A program made the position numbers and the translations under genes. The notes beneath the pieces were generated by a model that did no database searches, was not told the origin of the DNA, and saw nothing but the letters and a program-made list of their open reading frames with translations. Source: Bacteroidales bacterium (GTDB lineage Bacteria; Bacteroidota; Bacteroidia; Bacteroidales; UBA932). Taken from it: a stretch of DNA of 10,469 nt. The stretch covers positions 1-10,469 of the forward strand of contig SFNZ01000065.1 of the NCBI GenBank assembly GCA_004552615.1, given 5' to 3'. Shown piece by piece: positions 1 to 6,912 of the stretch; within the stretch, counting starts at the first letter, position 1, and each line of letters starts with the position of its first letter.

Positions 1-5
1 CTCAT
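1..5 (-). CDS. Possible start of the next efflux-operon gene (truncated at window edge)
   Basis: A minus-strand ATG occupies positions 5 to 3, 18 bp after the stop codon of the efflux adaptor gene, and only two more bases follow before the window ends. In Bacteroidetes the gene after a TolC-like protein and an RND-type adaptor is usually the inner-membrane RND permease, so this could be its start codon. Nothing of the protein can be seen. The call rests only on position and operon logic. Confidence 0.25.
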
Positions 6-23
6 GATTGATTGCGCTTGAAA

Positions 24-1049
24 TTACTGTACATTTACTTTATCGCCGTTCTTGAGGCTTGCCTGTCCCTTCACGACGATCTTTTCGCCCTCGCCGAGGC
101 CGCTGAGGATTTCATATTCCTCTTCAAAATGACGTCCGAGGGTCACGACACGCTCACTGACAGTGTTGTCCTCCTGGAGAACATATACCGAACGGATTGC
201 GGAGCCCTGCTGCTTCACGATGCAGTTGTCAGGCACTGTCACGCTGTGGTTCACACCGAAGAGAACCTTCACGCGGGCATACATTCCCGGCCTGAGGGCA
301 TGGTCTGCATTGGCGACCTGGATTTCTGAAGTGAAGGTATGGGTGGAAGGGTCGATGGTAGGATAAATCCTGCTGATGCGTCCTGCGAAAGTCCTTCCCG
401 GGATGGCATCCACGGTAATCTCGACAGAATCATTTTTCTTCACCTTGGTGTAGTCGGCCTCGGAAATGCCCACAAGGAGCTTCACCGGAGTAATCTGCTC
501 CACTACATATATAGGATTGCCCGTGTACATGTCTCCCCTGTCATAGTTCCTTGCGGAAATGACGCCGGAGATAGGGGAACGGAGAATCGTGTTCTCGAGA
601 ATGTTCTCGTACTGGCTGCGGGTCACGTTGTACTTGAGCTCCATGGCGTCGAGGTCTGACTTGGACACTCCGCCCTCCTCATAGAGGCCCTTGAGACGAT
701 GATACTCGAGGGAGTCATTGGTCATGGAGAGCCTGGTCTGGTTCAGGGATACGTCATCCATCTTGGCCACAATCTGGCCTGCACGCACGAAATCACCTAC
801 CTCGACATAAATCTTCTGAATCCTGGAAGGACTCTGCGGGGCTATATTGTTGGTCGCGTAAGCTTCTACTGTAGAGGTATATACATCCTCCTGAGGTACG
901 TCTTTGGCGGTCACTGCCATGACACTGACGCTGGCAATTCTCTCCTGGGCGGTCTGCTGCTCTGCCGTTGTGCTTGATGAATTGCCGTTTCCGCAGCCTG
1001 CAACCATTGCAAGCGTTCCTGCGAAAATAAAAAATCTAACTGCTTTCAT
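24..1049 (-). CDS. RND-type efflux periplasmic adaptor subunit (membrane fusion lipoprotein)
   Basis: This 341-residue protein is a membrane fusion (HlyD/AcrA-type) adaptor, which links an inner-membrane efflux pump to a TolC-like outer-membrane channel in the periplasm. The N-terminus is a lipoprotein signal with lipobox VAGC (Cys19), so Lgt should lipidate it. The family layout is complete: the first half of a split biotinyl-lipoyl domain at about 69-98 (VEVGDFVRAGQIVAKMDD), an alpha-helical hairpin at about 99-152, the second lipoyl half at about 153-175 (ILRSPISGVIS), a beta-barrel domain at about 186-265 ending in RPGMYARVKV, and a membrane-proximal domain to the C-terminus (LGEGEKIVVKG). 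Length is normal for the family. The ATG start lies 18 bp after the TolC-like gene, so the two are one operon. The substrate cannot be read from the sequence. The call is firm at family level. Confidence 0.93.
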   Translation of the reverse strand: MKAVRFFIFAGTLAMVAGCGNGNSSSTTAEQQTAQERIASVSVMAVTAKDVPQEDVYTSTVEAYATNNIAPQSPSRIQKIYVEVGDFVRAGQIVAKMDDVSLNQTRLSMTNDSLEYHRLKGLYEEGGVSKSDLDAMELKYNVTRSQYENILENTILRSPISGVISARNYDRGDMYTGNPIYVVEQITPVKLLVGISEADYTKVKKNDSVEITVDAIPGRTFAGRISRIYPTIDPSTHTFTSEIQVANADHALRPGMYARVKVLFGVNHSVTVPDNCIVKQQGSAIRSVYVLQEDNTVSERVVTLGRHFEEEYEILSGLGEGEKIVVKGQASLKNGDKVNVQ

Positions 1050-1067
1050 ATTTTGTTACTTCTATTA

Positions 1068-2537
1068 TTATCGGTTTTCAAGATCCACGTTGCCGCAGTC
1101 ATCGATGAAGTCATATCCCATGATCTTCTCGAGATTGGACTTGGCGACCACGAATTCATATACTGTCTGTGACACCCCGAGGCGGGCCTGTGTCAGGGCG
1201 AGCTGTGCGTCGTTGAGCTCGGTGATGGTGCTGCGTCCCACATTGTAGGATTTCTCGGCGATGCTGTATGCCTTCTCGGCAGTCTGGACAGCCTCCTCGG
1301 CAGCGGAGAAGCTCTTTATCTGGGTCTCCATCGTATTGAGATACTGACGGATACCTATCTTGAGCTGGCGCTCGGTATCGGCCATCTGGATGTTCAGCTG
1401 CGAAGCCTGCACCTTGGCCTGGCGGAGATCGTTCCAGCGTTTTCCGCCGGAGAAGATAGGGATATTGAGGCTCAGTCCCACGTAAGAATAAGGAGTCCAC
1501 CTGTAATTGCTGAACTTGAAGTCATTGGTCATCGCGGTCTCCATATATGCGAAGCTCACTGCGAGAGTCGGGATGTAGGCGAATTTCTGGAGCTTGATAT
1601 TTGCAGCAAGTTCCTCTGCCTGAATCGCGAGCTGGCGCATCGTAGTGTTGTATTCGAGGGATACGGACTCGTTCAGGGACGGGTCATAGGTCATGTCGGC
1701 GGCATAGTCCCCGATGGTGCCTGCCACGTCGATTTCCTGGTCGAGTTCGACTCCCATGACGGCCTTGAGCTGCCACAGGGCGAGAATTACGGAACTCTCG
1801 GCATTGTACACATTCGGGATGGCACTTGCCACGGTGGACTTTGCCCTGGTGTAATCCAGTTCGGAAGCCTTCTGTGCATTGTAGCGCATGCGGGTCTGCT
1901 CGAAGTTTCTCACGGCATTGTCATACACCTCTTTATAAACATTGAGAGCTTCCTTGGCGAGAAGGACGGCGTAATATGCCTGCTTCACCTGGGTGACCAT
2001 GTCGAGCCTGGAAGACCTGGCCTTCTCGACCGCGAGCTCAACTTCCATTCCGGAAATCTTGATGCTCTTCCAGAGCTGGGCGTTGACAATAGGCATTGCA
2101 GCCGTGAGACCTCCGGAATACGAGTTCCATCGGCCGACTTCGATTCCGCCGCCGCTTCCGAATCCCCCCGGAGCCGGTGAGCCCTCCGAACCTGTTCCGT
2201 CACCGGTTTCTCCGCCGGTCTCTTCGGAACCGCCCATGAAGTCGCTCATGTCCATGTCCATGTACATTACCTGTTTCTTGATGGTCCTCTGAAAGGAACC
2301 TGTGAGATCAATCTGAGGGAAAAGAGATGCGTAAGTGCCTTTTCTGGCATAGCCTGTCCGTTCTATTTCCTTGTCTGCCACGCGCACTGATGCATTTTCA
2401 CTCAATGCGATTTTCAGCGCGTCTTCCAATGTGATGACCGTCGCGGTCTTCGTCGTGTCCACTTCCTGCGCCATCGCGCTGAGTGACATCAGTACCGAGC
2501 CTGCAACCAGCAGCAATCCCGGGAATTTCATTTTCAT
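1068..2537 (-). CDS. TolC family outer membrane efflux protein
   Basis: This protein of about 489 residues belongs to the TolC/OEP family: a trimeric outer-membrane beta-barrel with a long periplasmic alpha-helical tunnel that exports substrates with an adaptor and an inner-membrane pump. The longest open frame begins at a TTG (2546); I chose the ATG three codons later, which gives a clean signal peptide (MKMKFPGLLLVAGSVLMS, cleavage near SAMA-QE). The two repeated helical halves are visible, with EDALKIALSEN near the N-terminus and long Gln/Ala-rich helices such as KAYSIAEKSYNVGRSTITE near the C-terminus, where the YxxGRSTxxEL-type pattern is typical. An odd feature is a Gly/Ser/Glu-rich, low-complexity stretch of about 30 residues (2145-2234) where the first outer loop of the barrel should be. 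The adaptor gene follows after 18 bp. Confidence 0.93.
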   Translation of the reverse strand: MKMKFPGLLLVAGSVLMSLSAMAQEVDTTKTATVITLEDALKIALSENASVRVADKEIERTGYARKGTYASLFPQIDLTGSFQRTIKKQVMYMDMDMSDFMGGSEETGGETGDGTGSEGSPAPGGFGSGGGIEVGRWNSYSGGLTAAMPIVNAQLWKSIKISGMEVELAVEKARSSRLDMVTQVKQAYYAVLLAKEALNVYKEVYDNAVRNFEQTRMRYNAQKASELDYTRAKSTVASAIPNVYNAESSVILALWQLKAVMGVELDQEIDVAGTIGDYAADMTYDPSLNESVSLEYNTTMRQLAIQAEELAANIKLQKFAYIPTLAVSFAYMETAMTNDFKFSNYRWTPYSYVGLSLNIPIFSGGKRWNDLRQAKVQASQLNIQMADTERQLKIGIRQYLNTMETQIKSFSAAEEAVQTAEKAYSIAEKSYNVGRSTITELNDAQLALTQARLGVSQTVYEFVVAKSNLEKIMGYDFIDDCGNVDLENR

Positions 2538-2622
2538 ACTTATCAATTTAATCTACTTAAAAACACTTTTCGAAGCAATTGCTTTTTCCGGGCTCACACC
2601 CTGAAATCAGCACACGGGGCTG

Positions 2623-2630
2623 CAAAAATA
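2623..2630 (-). promoter_or_regulatory. Candidate -7 promoter element for the TolC/adaptor operon
   Basis: Reading the minus strand, TATTTTTG matches the Bacteroidetes -7 consensus TAnnTTTG. It lies downstream of the likely terminator of the preceding operon and about 85 bp before the tolC-like start. No convincing TTTG -33 element sits 19-21 bp upstream, so this is only a candidate. Confidence 0.3.
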
Positions 2631-2653
2631 CAAAAAACACACCACCACAGGAG

Positions 2654-2691
2654 AAAAAATGACCAAAAATATTCGCATTATGGTCTTTTTT
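2654..2691 (-). terminator. Probable intrinsic terminator after the lgt / prolyl-tRNA deacylase pair
   Basis: GACCA (2661-2665) and TGGTC (2681-2685) form a stem. An inner AAT/ATT pairing (2668-2670 with 2677-2679) closes a small loop. The arms are flanked by A6 at 2654-2659 and T6 at 2686-2691. On the minus strand the hairpin is therefore followed by a U-run, and it begins about 30 nt after the deacylase stop codon. The GC part of the stem is short, so strength is uncertain. Confidence 0.5.
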
Positions 2692-2720
2692 ACCCTTAAA
2701 ACAATTAGTATGACGAAATT

Positions 2721-3368
2721 TTACCCGAAAATATCTATCCATTCGTGCTCTCCGCCCCACAATTCGAGGAAACGGACAAAGCCCTGATATGACACTATGA
2801 CACTCGCCGTGTTGTCACAAGGATGGAAACTGACCCTGTCAGCCTTGCGCAAATCGCTGTCGATGAAAAACTTCACGCGATGACCGTTGGGAAACAGCTC
2901 CTTGATGCTGACATCCTGACGCACGTCCTCGAAAACCGGGGCCATATCAGGAGAGGAATCGGCAGGACGAGCCAGGCCGATGTCATTGATAAGTCCGAAA
3001 GGGGAAACCGACCCGGGATGCAGGCCGAGACAACGCACCATCCTCTCCTCCGATGCGAAAGAGAGCTTTCCCTGCCTGAGCATGTGTTCGAGGGTGTGGA
3101 TATCAAGATTCTTGTGGCACTCGAAAGAGATGAGATAATGCCTGTTGCCCTTGTGGTTGCGCATGAAAAGATTCTTGCAATGGACCGCTGAAAGGCTTTT
3201 CCAGTATTCTAATGCAATCTCGATGGTAGGAAGCGGCGGATGACGGTACATCTCGTAATCGATGCCGTTCTTCTCGAGGAAATCCGTGACTTTCCTTATC
3301 CTCGCGGTTATCTCCGGGTCCTGCAGGATGGCCGACAGGTCCGCTCCTTCCATAATTGTCTGGTGCAT
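2721..3368 (-). CDS. Prolyl-tRNA deacylase, ProXp-ala/YbaK-type trans-editing protein
   Basis: This 215-residue cytoplasmic protein belongs to the YbaK/ProX aminoacyl-tRNA deacylase family and most resembles the ProXp-ala (PrdX) group, which hydrolyses Ala mischarged on tRNA-Pro. Family signatures are an N-terminal helix leading into EYEMYRHPP-like sequence (about 38-46), CKNLFMRN (64-71, containing the lysine expected to be functionally important), KLSFASEERM (101-110), GSVSPFGLIND (119-129) and the closing FHPCDNTASV (181-190). An unusual feature is about 33 extra residues (roughly 130-163) between GLIND and the strand RVKFFID, where family members I know run directly on. This makes the protein longer than the usual 160-180 residues. 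The gene starts 9 bp after the lgt stop, so the two are probably cotranscribed. Exact substrate is inferred from family resemblance. Confidence 0.85.
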   Translation of the reverse strand: MHQTIMEGADLSAILQDPEITARIRKVTDFLEKNGIDYEMYRHPPLPTIEIALEYWKSLSAVHCKNLFMRNHKGNRHYLISFECHKNLDIHTLEHMLRQGKLSFASEERMVRCLGLHPGSVSPFGLINDIGLARPADSSPDMAPVFEDVRQDVSIKELFPNGHRVKFFIDSDLRKADRVSFHPCDNTASVIVSYQGFVRFLELWGGEHEWIDIFG

Positions 3369-3377
3369 AGGCTTATT

Positions 3378-4262
3378 CTATGACAATGACCTTGCGTAAT
3401 GTGTGGTTTCCTTCTTCCTGGGGGTCTCCTCCGGATGTACGACACAGGCCGGCTGCTTCCTGATGTATGCATATACGAGGAAGCCTATGCCGAGCAGGAC
3501 GAACGGTATACTTAGAATCTGTCCCATATTGAGCAGCATGTCGTTCTCGAAATCAACCTGGGGCTCCTTGATGAACTCTATCAGGAAACGGGAGCCGAAG
3601 CAGATGATGAAGAAGAGGCCTATGAACGTTCCCCTGTAGAGTTTCTTGTATCCGAATTTATACAGGGAAACCAGGAGGACGCCGAGAAGCAGATAAGTGA
3701 GCGCTTCATAAAGCTGGGTAGGATGTTTCGGCTCGGTCTCCCCGCGCAGGTCGAAAACGAATCCCCATGGAAGGGATGTTACATCACCGTAAATCTCTGA
3801 ATTCATGAGGTTTCCGAGGCGGATGAAAGTGGCTGCGAAAGCCACGGCAATGCAGAGATGGTCGAGCATCCAGACGAAGTCGAAATTGTTCTTTCGGCCG
3901 TAATGATGTGCATACCACCACATTGCGATGAGCAGCGCAATAGTGCCTCCGTGACTGGCGAGTCCTCCTTTCCACGGCATGAATATCTCCCAGAAGCCTT
4001 GCCAGCTGCCGAAATAATAGTCCGGCTGGTAAAATATGCAATGTCCGAGCCTTGCGCCCACGATGGTGGCTATCAACAATGTGTACAACAGGGAATCCAG
4101 CAGGTCCTCGGTCACGCCCTCGCGCCTGAAGAACCATCTGAAAATGAACCAGCCGAGAATGAATCCGGATACGAACAATACTGAATACCACCGGAGGCCG
4201 AAGCTTCCGATATGGAGCATCACCGGATCGACATTCCAGTGGACGAATAGGAGATCAAGCAT
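3378..4262 (-). CDS. lgt: Prolipoprotein diacylglyceryl transferase
   Basis: Lgt transfers diacylglycerol from phosphatidylglycerol to the lipobox cysteine of prolipoproteins in the inner membrane, the first step of lipoprotein maturation. The 294-residue protein has the expected multi-pass membrane pattern (about seven hydrophobic segments, for example 27-45, 57-72, 103-118, 186-200, 211-227 and 248-267). Key motifs are present in order: WYS near 25-27, LASHGG with His104, the Lgt signature RLGNLMNSEIYG (148-159) with the conserved Arg, Asn and Gly, HPTQLYEA (180-187), and GSRFLIEFIKEPQ (223-235) with the conserved Arg and Glu. A basic, hydrophilic C-terminal tail of about 25 residues follows the last membrane segment. 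The ATG start is unambiguous; no Shine-Dalgarno sequence precedes it, which is usual for Bacteroidetes. At least three lipoproteins encoded in this window would be its substrates. Confidence 0.97.
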   Translation of the reverse strand: MLDLLFVHWNVDPVMLHIGSFGLRWYSVLFVSGFILGWFIFRWFFRREGVTEDLLDSLLYTLLIATIVGARLGHCIFYQPDYYFGSWQGFWEIFMPWKGGLASHGGTIALLIAMWWYAHHYGRKNNFDFVWMLDHLCIAVAFAATFIRLGNLMNSEIYGDVTSLPWGFVFDLRGETEPKHPTQLYEALTYLLLGVLLVSLYKFGYKKLYRGTFIGLFFIICFGSRFLIEFIKEPQVDFENDMLLNMGQILSIPFVLLGIGFLVYAYIRKQPACVVHPEETPRKKETTHYARSLS

Positions 4263-4335
4263 TTGTGAAATATTTTTTCAGCTACAATATTCTGCTAATA
4301 TAGCGTTAATCGTGGAAACGGCAAAAAAACGGCCG

Positions 4336-6213
4336 TCAATATTTCCGGTAAGGTTCCTTCATCATGTTCAAAGTCTTCGGTATCCAGACCCTGTAACGTC
4401 CGGACGGGTCCCAGTCATTGCCGGAAGAGCCGAAGTCGCAGAACATCACAGGGCGTGGTTCATTGGCTCCGCTGCCTTCCAGGTCGGTTCCGGTCACCAT
4501 AGGCACCTTCATCGTCAGCCACATTCCGGATTCAGCCGGGGCATATTCCGGCACAGCCTGCACGATGCCTTCCGTATCAGTCTGGATCACAGCGCATTCA
4601 TCCACATCACCGTCATTGAAACGGCTGTCCCTCGCGAACACGACCGGCCCGCGTACCACTGCCTCATGGAACCCGCTCCTCTCGACGACAGTACGGATAT
4701 CGAGATCCATCGTCACCACATCTCCCCTCTTCCATGCCCGGTCTATCGCAAGATATCCGCCGTCCAGTACAATCCCGACAGGTTCTCCGTTCACCTGCAC
4801 CGAAAGCCTGCTGCCCGACCATTGCGGGATGCGCAGATTCAGGCGGAACCGCACGGGCTTCTCCGGGGTAACCTCCACCACGACATTGCCGTCAACGGGG
4901 CAAGAGGAGTGCATCGACAGCGATACTTTCCGTCCGTACATCAGGACATCGGCTCCGGATTCGAGATAGAGATTCACATTGACGGCGTCACCTTTAACCT
5001 GCCAGGCTACTTTCGGAATGAGTGCGAACGCCCGCGGTCCGTTGGCATTGCAGCAATTGATGTCCATCCCGCACTGGTGCTCCCCTTCGGTGCGCCTGCC
5101 TTCGAGGGGGCTGTATTTCGATATCTGCGAGCCGTCGTCCTTCATCGCGGCCATGAGCGCATTGTACATCGCCCTCTCGAACGCATCCGCATACACCGAA
5201 TTTCCGGTCAGGGCTAAAAGCCTGGCACAGAACTGCATCCATGTGAATGTGACACAGGTTTCCATGGTGTGATACGCGGGAAGTGTCTGGTTCTTGCGGC
5301 CCTCATACCAGCATTCGAATGCGGCCCCGGAACCTGCGATGTTTATCTCGTCTGACATTATCGAGGCGGCTGTCATCTCTGCGGCACGGAAAAGGAGGGA
5401 GTCTCCGTTGACCTTCCCGAGCTCCACCAGCCCTTCGTAGCAGGACATCATCTCGTAGGCTTTCATTCCGTTGTCATAGCTCCACCAGGACTTCGGATAT
5501 TCGGAACGGCGCGACACCGGAACCCCTGCAAGAGCCTTCCTGACGAGCCCTGAACGGCCTTCCTGCTCCATGGAAGCTGCTATTTTCTCCGCAAAATCGA
5601 GATAGCGTTTCTCCCCGGTGGCATTGTACAGATACACCACCGGCTCCAGCACCGAGCAGCTTGCCATGCCGAAATAATTGCCGGTCGCGGATATGTCGGC
5701 ACCTCTCTCGTCCAGTTCGCGCATCAGATGGTCAATGACCCTGCCGGCGGCATCCAGGGCACGTGCATCCCCGCTGACGCGCCAATATGCCAGCAGTGCG
5801 AGAGTGCTGTATTTCCTGCCCCAGATATCCCAGCTCTTGAGCCTGTCTTCCGGCTTGTAATTGCCGATGTAGCCGTCCTCATGCTGGGTGGCCATGAAAG
5901 CCTCTGCAGCCGACTGTATCTTGCTGAACAATGCCGGATCGCCGTTGTACTCGTAGGCGGACACTGCCCCGAGCATCCATTTGCCAAGAAATTCGGACTG
6001 CCATTTCCGGCCTTCCGTCAGATGCCTGAAAGGCTCCACGAGAGCGTCCGCGTCCTCTTTCATCACGCGTTCCCTGATACACAGGTCAATCCTGTCCCCT
6101 ACATGGCCGCCGATTCTCACCCTGGTCAATGAGTTTTCGGGAGCCGTCCCGGACCGGGCGGCGATGACGGCATGTATGCCGATGACGCAAAGCAAAATTT
6201 TTCCCAACCGCAT
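4336..6213 (-). CDS. GH127-family (DUF1680) glycoside hydrolase, putative beta-L-arabinofuranosidase
   Basis: This 625-residue protein matches the GH127/DUF1680 family, whose characterised members include zinc-thiolate beta-L-arabinofuranosidases acting on plant glycans. Visible features are an (alpha/alpha)6-barrel with FLGKWMLGAVSAYEY and EDGYIGNY near the N-terminus, then METC (Glu318, Cys320) and NCC (Cys387, Cys388), which correspond to the Glu and the three Cys of the family's zinc site. A C-terminal beta-rich region follows (LNLRIPQWSG, then VVRGPVVFARDSR). The open frame extends to an ATG at 6264, but I chose the ATG at 6213 because it gives a normal signal peptide (MRLGKILLCVIGIHAVIAA) and lies downstream of a -7 promoter element. 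The sequence after NCC reads NANGPR rather than the PPN of the best-known members, so the exact sugar specificity is uncertain. No SusC/SusD genes are adjacent. Confidence 0.88.
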   Translation of the reverse strand: MRLGKILLCVIGIHAVIAARSGTAPENSLTRVRIGGHVGDRIDLCIRERVMKEDADALVEPFRHLTEGRKWQSEFLGKWMLGAVSAYEYNGDPALFSKIQSAAEAFMATQHEDGYIGNYKPEDRLKSWDIWGRKYSTLALLAYWRVSGDARALDAAGRVIDHLMRELDERGADISATGNYFGMASCSVLEPVVYLYNATGEKRYLDFAEKIAASMEQEGRSGLVRKALAGVPVSRRSEYPKSWWSYDNGMKAYEMMSCYEGLVELGKVNGDSLLFRAAEMTAASIMSDEINIAGSGAAFECWYEGRKNQTLPAYHTMETCVTFTWMQFCARLLALTGNSVYADAFERAMYNALMAAMKDDGSQISKYSPLEGRRTEGEHQCGMDINCCNANGPRAFALIPKVAWQVKGDAVNVNLYLESGADVLMYGRKVSLSMHSSCPVDGNVVVEVTPEKPVRFRLNLRIPQWSGSRLSVQVNGEPVGIVLDGGYLAIDRAWKRGDVVTMDLDIRTVVERSGFHEAVVRGPVVFARDSRFNDGDVDECAVIQTDTEGIVQAVPEYAPAESGMWLTMKVPMVTGTDLEGSGANEPRPVMFCDFGSSGNDWDPSGRYRVWIPKTLNMMKEPYRKY

Positions 6214-6235
6214 AATTCTCTGTATTTCATCATCG

Positions 6236-6243
6236 CAAAGATA
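6236..6243 (-). promoter_or_regulatory. Candidate -7 promoter element for the GH127-family gene
   Basis: The minus strand reads TATCTTTG, an exact match to the Bacteroidetes TAnnTTTG element, 22 bp before the chosen ATG at 6213. No clear TTTG occurs at the expected -33 distance. The position supports the 6213 start over the upstream ATG at 6264, which would precede the promoter. Confidence 0.45.
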
Positions 6244-6287
6244 GGAATTTGATTCGGGTATCATGAACCGAAATGGACTTTATTTAA

Positions 6288-6319
6288 TTTGTTATTTTTC
6301 AGGTTAACTCCTAACTTTG
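6288..6319 (+). promoter_or_regulatory. Bacteroidetes-type promoter for the regulator/fimbrillin operon
   Basis: TTTG at 6288-6291 and TAACTTTG at 6312-6319 match the -33 (TTTG) and -7 (TAnnTTTG) consensus with a 20 bp spacer, which is close to ideal. Transcription should start only about 10 nt before the ATG at 6337. This means the upstream TTG at 6289 in the same frame, which lies inside the promoter, is not the start. Confidence 0.68.
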
Positions 6320-6336
6320 ACGAAAACTGGCTGCGA

Positions 6337-6912
6337 ATGACGAGAAAAACCATACCCGAGCTTTCATTCCTGTTGACGGAGGTCGAGAAAAAGTACGGCA
6401 GAAAGCTCTCGACGGCGACCGACTTCGAATCATTGTCCGTCGTCATCGAGATGAACACACGAGCCTATATCTCCGCATCCACCCTCAAGAGGCTCTGGGG
6501 ATATGTCACTATGAACCCCACACCGAGAATCTCCACTCTGGATATCCTGTGCAAATTCATCGGGCACAAGGACTTCAAGTCATTCTGCACATCCCTCAAG
6601 GACACCAGTTCGTTCAATTCCACATTCTTCACATCCAGATGCATGGACACATCCGACCTAGGGACAGGAGACATCGTGAGGATTGGCTGGGCTCCGGACA
6701 GGGAGGTGAAGATGGAATACCACGGGGAGCACCGGTTCCGCGTAACGGAATCGGCCAACTCCAAGCTTCTTCCCGGAGACGAATTCGAAATCACACACAT
6801 AATGCTGGAATACCCTCTGTACATATCCCGGATACTCAGGGACGGGAATTACACCCCTCCTTATGTCGCAGGGATGAACGGAGGAATCCTGACGATAAGG
6901 ATCGAGAAATGA
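6337..6912 (+). CDS. Uncharacterised Bacteroidetes protein with putative HTH-like N-terminus; possible regulator
   Basis: This 191-residue protein has no signal peptide or membrane segment and should be cytoplasmic. The N-terminal part (about 5-85) is predicted helical and contains ISASTLKRLWGYV (45-57) and RISTLDILCKFIGHKDF (64-80). This pattern resembles small Bacteroidetes proteins thought to bind DNA through a helix-turn-helix-like unit. The C-terminal part (about 105-191) looks beta-rich, with GDIVRIGWAPDREV (111-124), EHRFRVTESANSKLLPGDEF (131-150) and a hydrophobic stretch near EYPLYISRIL; I do not recognise it as a named domain. The chosen ATG follows a strong promoter match; the frame opens earlier, at a TTG inside that promoter. 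The stop codon overlaps the ATG of the next gene (ATGA), so translation is probably coupled. A role in regulating the downstream surface proteins is inference from position. Confidence 0.65.
   Translation: MTRKTIPELSFLLTEVEKKYGRKLSTATDFESLSVVIEMNTRAYISASTLKRLWGYVTMNPTPRISTLDILCKFIGHKDFKSFCTSLKDTSSFNSTFFTSRCMDTSDLGTGDIVRIGWAPDREVKMEYHGEHRFRVTESANSKLLPGDEFEITHIMLEYPLYISRILRDGNYTPPYVAGMNGGILTIRIEK

Noticed and set aside
2664..2671. Second minus-strand TATTTTTG match as a promoter for the TolC/adaptor operon
   Set aside because: It lies inside the likely terminator hairpin and has no -33 element; the copy at 2623-2630 is better placed.
4318..4336. ACGGC/GCCGT inverted repeat with a T7 loop on the minus strand after the GH127-family gene, as a terminator
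   Set aside because: The stem is only 5 bp, overlaps the stop codon, and the T-run is in the loop instead of following the stem.
4036..5217. Long plus-strand open frame (393 codons) antisense to lgt and the GH127-family gene
   Set aside because: Its translation is rich in His, Arg and Pro with no family motifs, and it covers the ends of two firmly identified minus-strand genes. It is a frame shadow in GC-rich sequence.
6214..6264. Start of the GH127-family protein at the ATG at 6264
   Set aside because: The 17 extra residues are polar and would precede the hydrophobic signal core, and the -7 element at 6236-6243 would fall inside the coding sequence.
6549..6908. N-terminal extension of the fimbrillin-like lipoprotein frame by 120 codons
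   Set aside because: It overlaps the 6337-6912 gene in another frame, has unnatural composition, and would bury the lipoprotein signal peptide that begins at 6909.
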